This document shows, one piece after another, positions 50,161 through 54,288 of a stretch of 54,288 nucleotides of DNA. A model generated the notes under the pieces. That model was not told the DNA's origin, made no database searches, and saw nothing but the letters and a program-made list of their open reading frames with translations. Positions within the stretch are counted from its first letter, which is position 1. Each line of letters begins with the position of its first letter. This DNA comes from Desulfogranum japonicum DSM 18378 (GTDB lineage: Bacteria; Desulfobacterota; Desulfobulbia; Desulfobulbales; Desulfobulbaceae). The DNA lies in the NCBI RefSeq assembly GCF_000429945.1, contig NZ_KE386994.1, positions 1-54,288 of the forward strand, written 5' to 3'. A program made the translations under genes and the position numbers.

Positions 50161-50177
50161 TGTCAAGATTGTTGACA
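50161..50177. promoter_or_regulatory. Palindrome TGTCAA-N5-TTGACA, candidate enhancer site
   Basis: A perfect 6-bp inverted repeat (50161-50166 / 50172-50177) about 150 bp upstream of the sigma54 promoter, the distance typical of NtrC-type upstream activator sites. Flanks TGTGC...CATG extend it imperfectly. It is likely bound by the response regulator encoded next to it. Confidence 0.55.
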
Positions 50178-50230
50178 CATGACTGATCAGGGGTCTCAGG
50201 ACCCTATACCATCAGACAGTGCGGAGAATA

Positions 50231-51661
50231 TCAGGAGCCATACTCGGTTTTCCGGTTTTTTTTTCGGGACATGAGCCTTTTATTAAGCGTTTGTCTGGAA
50301 TAGCCGAGCAGAGAAGCTGCCACCCGTTGATTGCCCTTGGCCAGATGCATGGCTTCATCAATGAGAAGATCTTCCACCTCACACACCTTTGGAAAACGGT
50401 CCCCCGTTTCCCGAAGCCAGTCGCTAAACCGTTGGGTTAGTGCAGCTTCCTGCAGGAGAGGAGAGGGTAGTTGGCCCACGACATCCTTGAAAAATTCAAG
50501 TGAAAGCATGCCTTGTCTATGCCTGGCCACTGCGTCAAAGGCCAACGCCTTTAATTCGCGTATATTACCTGGAAAGGAGTAATTGGTGAGCATCGTGTTC
50601 AATTCATGAGGGTAAGCGGGTACTTTTTTGTGGAATATCTCCGCAGCTTCCTCAAGAAAGGCGTCCAGTAAAAGGGCGATGTCCTCCTTACGATCCCGCA
50701 ATGGAGGAATTTGCACTTGGTGGGAACACAAACGATAATAGAGGTCGTTGCGAAACGTTTTGTCTGCAACCAATTTCCGAAGATTCTTGTTAGTTGCGGC
50801 AATGATACGCGCATTGCTGATGTGCGGAACGTCCGAACCGATGGGATAGTATTCCTGCTCCTGAAGCAACCGGAGCAGTTTTACCTGGGATGGTTCCCCC
50901 AGATCGCCTATTTCATCGAGGAACAAGGTGCCTTCTGCAGCCTGGGTAATAAGACCTTTTCGGGCCTGGTCTGCACCGGTAAAGGCCCCTTTTGTATGCC
51001 CGAAGAGGGTGTCTGAGAGCATATTGTCGTCAAGCCCTGCTATATTGACCGTGACGAACTTGCCGGGAACACCACTTAGCCGATGAATCGCCTGCGCTAT
51101 CAGTTCCTTGCCGACGCCTGTCTCACCGAGAACGATCACAGGCTGCATAGAAGGGGCAATCACCTCGCAGTACTGAAATACCGAAGTCATCTTGACACTG
51201 GTCGTTATAATTGAAGCAAAGGCTTCCGGCTGGGTCACGGTGTTGGTGAGCAGGTGATCCCGCAGTTCCCTTACTTGATTTTTCAGGCTGCACATCTCAA
51301 TGGCGCGTTTGACGCTTGAGATGAGCCGTGCATTGTCGACGGGCTTGACAAGGTAATCGAACGCACCCAAGCGCATGCATTCCACAGCTGTCGCCACCTC
51401 ATCCGCCGCTGTCATGACAATAACGGGAATATGCGGATAGTCGCGGCAGAGTTCAGTCAGCAGGTCGGTCCCGGAAACGTTGGGCATGAACAGATCAAGC
51501 ACCACAACACCGATGTCTCCCTGTTCGATATGGGTAATAACCTGCCTGCTGTCCGCCTCGGTACGCACGTGGCGAATCCCGGCATAACGCAGAACAACAG
51601 CGGAAGACTGCAGGATATGTTCCTCGTCATCGACAAGAAGCACGGAAAAAGACGTATCCAT
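50231..51661 (-). CDS. NtrC-family response regulator
   Basis: 476 residues. Receiver domain (1-120) with phospho-acceptor Asp56 (VVLDLFMPNVSG). AAA+ domain (about 150-380) with Walker A GETGVGKE and the sigma54-contacting GAFTGA loop in HTKGAFTGADQA. A C-terminal Fis-type helix-turn-helix (GNQRVAASLLGYSRQTLNKR) follows. It is a complete activator of sigma54 holoenzyme. It is encoded 2 bp after the kinase gene, so these form an operon. The adjacent alcohol dehydrogenase with a sigma54 promoter is the obvious target. Confidence 0.95.
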   Translation of the reverse strand: MDTSFSVLLVDDEEHILQSSAVVLRYAGIRHVRTEADSRQVITHIEQGDIGVVVLDLFMPNVSGTDLLTELCRDYPHIPVIVMTAADEVATAVECMRLGAFDYLVKPVDNARLISSVKRAIEMCSLKNQVRELRDHLLTNTVTQPEAFASIITTSVKMTSVFQYCEVIAPSMQPVIVLGETGVGKELIAQAIHRLSGVPGKFVTVNIAGLDDNMLSDTLFGHTKGAFTGADQARKGLITQAAEGTLFLDEIGDLGEPSQVKLLRLLQEQEYYPIGSDVPHISNARIIAATNKNLRKLVADKTFRNDLYYRLCSHQVQIPPLRDRKEDIALLLDAFLEEAAEIFHKKVPAYPHELNTMLTNYSFPGNIRELKALAFDAVARHRQGMLSLEFFKDVVGQLPSPLLQEAALTQRFSDWLRETGDRFPKVCEVEDLLIDEAMHLAKGNQRVAASLLGYSRQTLNKRLMSRKKNRKTEYGS

Positions 51662-51663
51662 GA

Positions 51664-53643
51664 CTATACCTCTTCCATATTTTCCGGACAGAGGATCGGT
51701 AAGCGAACCGTGAAGGTGCTGCCCTCTCCTGGGAAGGAATCACACTCGATCAGGCCGCCATGCTCCTTGACAATGCTGTAGCAAATGGAAAGCCCAAGCC
51801 CGGTGCCGCCACAATCGTGCTTGGTGGTGAAAAAAGGATCGAATATCACCTGTCTGAGCTCCTCGGTCATGCCCATGCCCTCGTCACAGACCATTATGAC
51901 CACTTGGTTATGCTTCCTGTCGTGGCAGGTGAACAGGTAAACCCCTGCATGCCGCTTTTCAACCGCATGCAGGGCGTTCATGGTCAGATTGATAACCACC
52001 TGTTCCAATTGCTGGAAACTACCTTTGACAGGAGGCAGGGATTGGGCCAGGAAACAGTCGAACGAATCTGTATGCTTGCGTATCTGATTCTGGAGCATGG
52101 GCATAGCCGCCTGAATGACTCGGTTGACATCTACCGTTTGATTGAGCTGGGATTTTTCCTGACGGGCAAAGTTTTTCAAGCCGGTAACAATTGTATTGAT
52201 GCGATTGGCCCCTTCAATCAAGGCGTCAAGCATCTTGGGGATGCAGGTGGAGACCTCTGAAAAAGGGAGCCTCCCAATATAAAATGGGCTGTTTTTCAGG
52301 GCGTAAAAGCTGAGGACTCGCTGGATTTCCGGCCAAATACTATTGATGAGCTGGGCATTGGAGAGAATGAAGTTATTGGGGTTGTTGATTTCATGGGCAA
52401 TGCCGGAGGCCAGGGTGCCGATGGCAGCCATCTTGTCGATCTGGCGCAGTCGTTCCTGCATTTTCCGGTTTTCTTCTTCAGCCGCCTTACGTTCGGAAAT
52501 ATCGCGAACAGCAGCCAACACCCGATATTCCCCGCCAATGACCGCTCCCTTCATGGTTACCTCAATCCAAAAAAGCCGGCCGGAGCGATCTCTTGCCAGC
52601 CATTCAAACATATGGGAAGCGTCGTAACGACGGGTCTTATGGATTTTCTGGAGCACATCCTCGTAGGTGTAGGGCGGAAAACCGGCGGATAAGGTTCCTA
52701 CGTTTAATTTTAGCACCTGCTCGCGCTCGTAATCGTACATTTCGCACATTTTCCGGTTGACATCAAGCATGGCACCGTTTTCCGGATCAAAGACAAAGGT
52801 CGCGTCATTGGCCGCATCAAAGATGGTACGATAATTCGCCTCGGATTGGCGTAAAGCTTCCTGGACACGTGTCTGTTCCCGAATGTCTGCAAAAATGGCC
52901 ATATATCCGATCGTGTTCCCATGGCGATCGCACACTGGCGCGGTAGACAGGCTGACATCGATCAACATGCCGTTTTTATGCATACGTTGGGTTTCTACGG
53001 ATTGGCGGGTCTCTCCTTTTTTCAGTCGCTGGATATTCTCCCACACTTCCTTTTTCAGAGAATCATTGATAATGGGATAAGGTCGTCCGAGAACCTCTTC
53101 CTTGCGCCAACCAAACATTTTCTCAGCGGCAGGATTCCACAGTGTCAGTTTGACCTCATGATCAAGGGCAATAATAGCGAGTGGTGCCGCCTCTATGATG
53201 GCTTCAAGCATTTGATTGGCACCGCTGAGAGCCTCTTCCACCCTACGTCTTTCATCTATATTGCGAAGGTGTTGTCCAACAAAATCAATATGGCTGCTAC
53301 CTGTTGAAATGGGAAAAGAATAGATCTCGATATAACCAAAGTTCGGAAGATAGTGCTCGGTATGACAGGCTTCCCCCGTTTTGAACACCTTCGCGATCAA
53401 TGCCTCATACTGTCCGTTGTTTCCGCTATGTTCATAAAAGGCACTGTAGAGATCTTGGTTGCTTTTCTTTTGATCATCTTCCTTACCCAGTTGATGCTCA
53501 TTAGTATAGACGAGCGAAAAGTGGCGATCAAAAACGGTAAGTAACGCGGGTATGTTGCCAAGAATATCCTGGAAAAGAAAAGAAGGAAATGGGCTGGAAT
53601 TCTCTGCATGTAAGTTTGAAGAAAAGCGTGTATCCGGTATCAT
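51664..53643 (-). CDS. PAS-domain sensor histidine kinase
   Basis: 659 residues, no membrane segment visible, hence cytoplasmic. An N-terminal region without clear family (1-130) leads into three PAS domains (about 25-130, 135-255 and 260-385) and then the kinase core: phospho-His417 in AHEINNPNNF, ATP-binding box DEGMGM...FDPFFTTK, and GGTGLGLSIC. The PAS domains presumably sense a small molecule or redox state connected with alcohol use. The response regulator gene follows 2 bp later. No ligand or cofactor residues could be assigned. Confidence 0.93.
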   Translation of the reverse strand: MIPDTRFSSNLHAENSSPFPSFLFQDILGNIPALLTVFDRHFSLVYTNEHQLGKEDDQKKSNQDLYSAFYEHSGNNGQYEALIAKVFKTGEACHTEHYLPNFGYIEIYSFPISTGSSHIDFVGQHLRNIDERRRVEEALSGANQMLEAIIEAAPLAIIALDHEVKLTLWNPAAEKMFGWRKEEVLGRPYPIINDSLKKEVWENIQRLKKGETRQSVETQRMHKNGMLIDVSLSTAPVCDRHGNTIGYMAIFADIREQTRVQEALRQSEANYRTIFDAANDATFVFDPENGAMLDVNRKMCEMYDYEREQVLKLNVGTLSAGFPPYTYEDVLQKIHKTRRYDASHMFEWLARDRSGRLFWIEVTMKGAVIGGEYRVLAAVRDISERKAAEEENRKMQERLRQIDKMAAIGTLASGIAHEINNPNNFILSNAQLINSIWPEIQRVLSFYALKNSPFYIGRLPFSEVSTCIPKMLDALIEGANRINTIVTGLKNFARQEKSQLNQTVDVNRVIQAAMPMLQNQIRKHTDSFDCFLAQSLPPVKGSFQQLEQVVINLTMNALHAVEKRHAGVYLFTCHDRKHNQVVIMVCDEGMGMTEELRQVIFDPFFTTKHDCGGTGLGLSICYSIVKEHGGLIECDSFPGEGSTFTVRLPILCPENMEEV

Positions 53644-54129
53644 GACTCAACGTTGGCAGTTAATGCAATACCTAAACATTGCAGGTAGATGAAAAAACAT
53701 GAAAAAGGTATTATCACCAAAACGTTAACGACCAAGAAAACATATTTGAGGAGTAACTTCTTCATAAGCATCAAGAATAACAAACGAACTGCCCAAGTGT
53801 CACCCAAAAAAAAAATTGCATCAACAACCTGGCCAAAGGATTGCTTAGCTAGGCCTGGCTTGTTTCTGAATTCCATTTTATTCGCAAACTCGAGATACTG
53901 AAGTTTCCTTAAAATTGTGCACAAGGTTAAAAGCTTGGTGGTAAATATGGGGAGAGTTCCTAAATGAGAACGATTGTTGAGAAATGGCTCATTTACTATG
54001 CCATATTGAGTCGGAAATGTAAATATATTACGTAATATCAAAAGGATAAGCGGTGAAAGGTGAGTGCCACTATGGTATAGTTCAATTAGTACTAAGTAAC
54101 TGAAAATATGCCAAAAGGAGCAACTCACC
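53644..54129. other. Region between the kinase and the transposase, no gene supported
   Basis: About 486 bp. A 208-codon minus-strand frame covers it and the transposase start, but it is the antisense of the transposase for its N-terminal part and is hydrophobic by composition, so I reject it. A short inverted pair, GGTGAGT (about 54059) and ACTCACC (about 54123), may belong to the IS end. Promoters for the kinase operon should lie near 53650-53750. Confidence 0.4.
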
Positions 54130-54288
54130 ATGTTCATATTAAAGGATTTACTTTCTCCTCTGCAAGCACAATTTTCAAACACCAAGCAGGGGCAAAAGAG
54201 AAAGGTTTGGTTTGCATATACATTGCTGGCGGTAGTGATACCATTCACCTCCTCAATCACCTCCAATTTGCTACGTGCATTGCAGACT
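54130..54288 (+). mobile_element. IS4-like transposase, N-terminus only (cut by window edge)
   Basis: ATG at 54130 with AGGAG 10 nt upstream. It reads MFILKDLLSPLQAQFSNTK, then WFAYTLLAVVIPFTSS and SNLLRALQT, characteristic of the N-terminus of IS4-group transposases found in Desulfobacterota and Geobacter relatives. The rest lies beyond the window, so whether it is intact cannot be judged. The element's left inverted repeat should lie upstream of 54130. Confidence 0.6.

Noticed and set aside
53640-54266. 208-codon minus-strand frame at the right end
   Set aside because: Its beginning is antisense to the transposase N-terminus and the remainder is a hydrophobic shadow; no ribosome-binding site.

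Overview
The window looks like chromosomal DNA of an anaerobic sulfur/sulfate-metabolising member of Desulfobacterota, probably Desulfobulbales-like. This is inferred from the combination of a mercury-methylation pair (hgcAB), an adenosylcobalamin-dependent ribonucleotide reductase, a corrinoid methanol methyltransferase cluster, an N-type rotary ATPase and sigma54/two-component control of an alcohol dehydrogenase. No rRNA or taxonomic marker is present, so the assignment stays tentative.

The left end (1-8.0 kb) is an accessory island. It opens with the 3' end of a group II intron (domains V and VI can be folded), followed by a very large STAND-type NTPase with a nuclease-like N-terminus that resembles Avs-type antiphage proteins. 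About 3 kb of decayed genes follow, then the C-terminal stub of a tyrosine recombinase whose catalytic Arg is lost. The stub abuts tRNA-Leu(UAA), the probable integration target. Core genes follow (8.1-24.2 kb): a K+ channel, the dsbA-like/phoH/ybeY-pdxJ operon (ybeY and pdxJ share one continuous frame), a DUF4105 protein, nrdJ, a 34-codon small ORF behind a strong hairpin and Shine-Dalgarno, a membrane protein, an SGNH hydrolase, rtcB, yqgA-like and DUF190 genes.

At 24.7-27.3 kb lies hgcAB. The hgcA frame is interrupted by one in-frame TGA at 25906. The protein family continues in the same frame on both sides, no start codon exists between the TGA and codon 101, the context is Cys-TGA-Gly-Pro, and a hairpin suited to a bacterial SECIS sits immediately downstream. 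I read this as a probable selenocysteine form of HgcA, the most striking observation here. Degenerate copies of a large palindromic repeat surround this segment.

From 28.3 to 38.2 kb is a methanol module: cupin, MtaC-like corrinoid protein, MtaB (all three zinc ligands at the expected spacing), a RamA-like corrinoid activator and a DUF1638 protein. It is followed by a 1577-residue hybrid kinase (pseudokinase-ATPase-GAF-PAS-histidine kinase-receiver). No second methyltransferase is visible. From 39.3 to 46.1 kb is a complete nine-gene N-ATPase operon (atpDCQRBEFAG, no delta subunit) with Na+-type ligands in subunit c.

The right end holds a cytochrome P460-like protein, an alpha/beta hydrolase, a P-loop kinase-like protein, an IS66 fragment, an iron-containing alcohol dehydrogenase with a good sigma54 promoter, the adjacent NtrC-type regulator and PAS histidine kinase likely to control it, and the start of an IS4-like transposase cut by the window edge.
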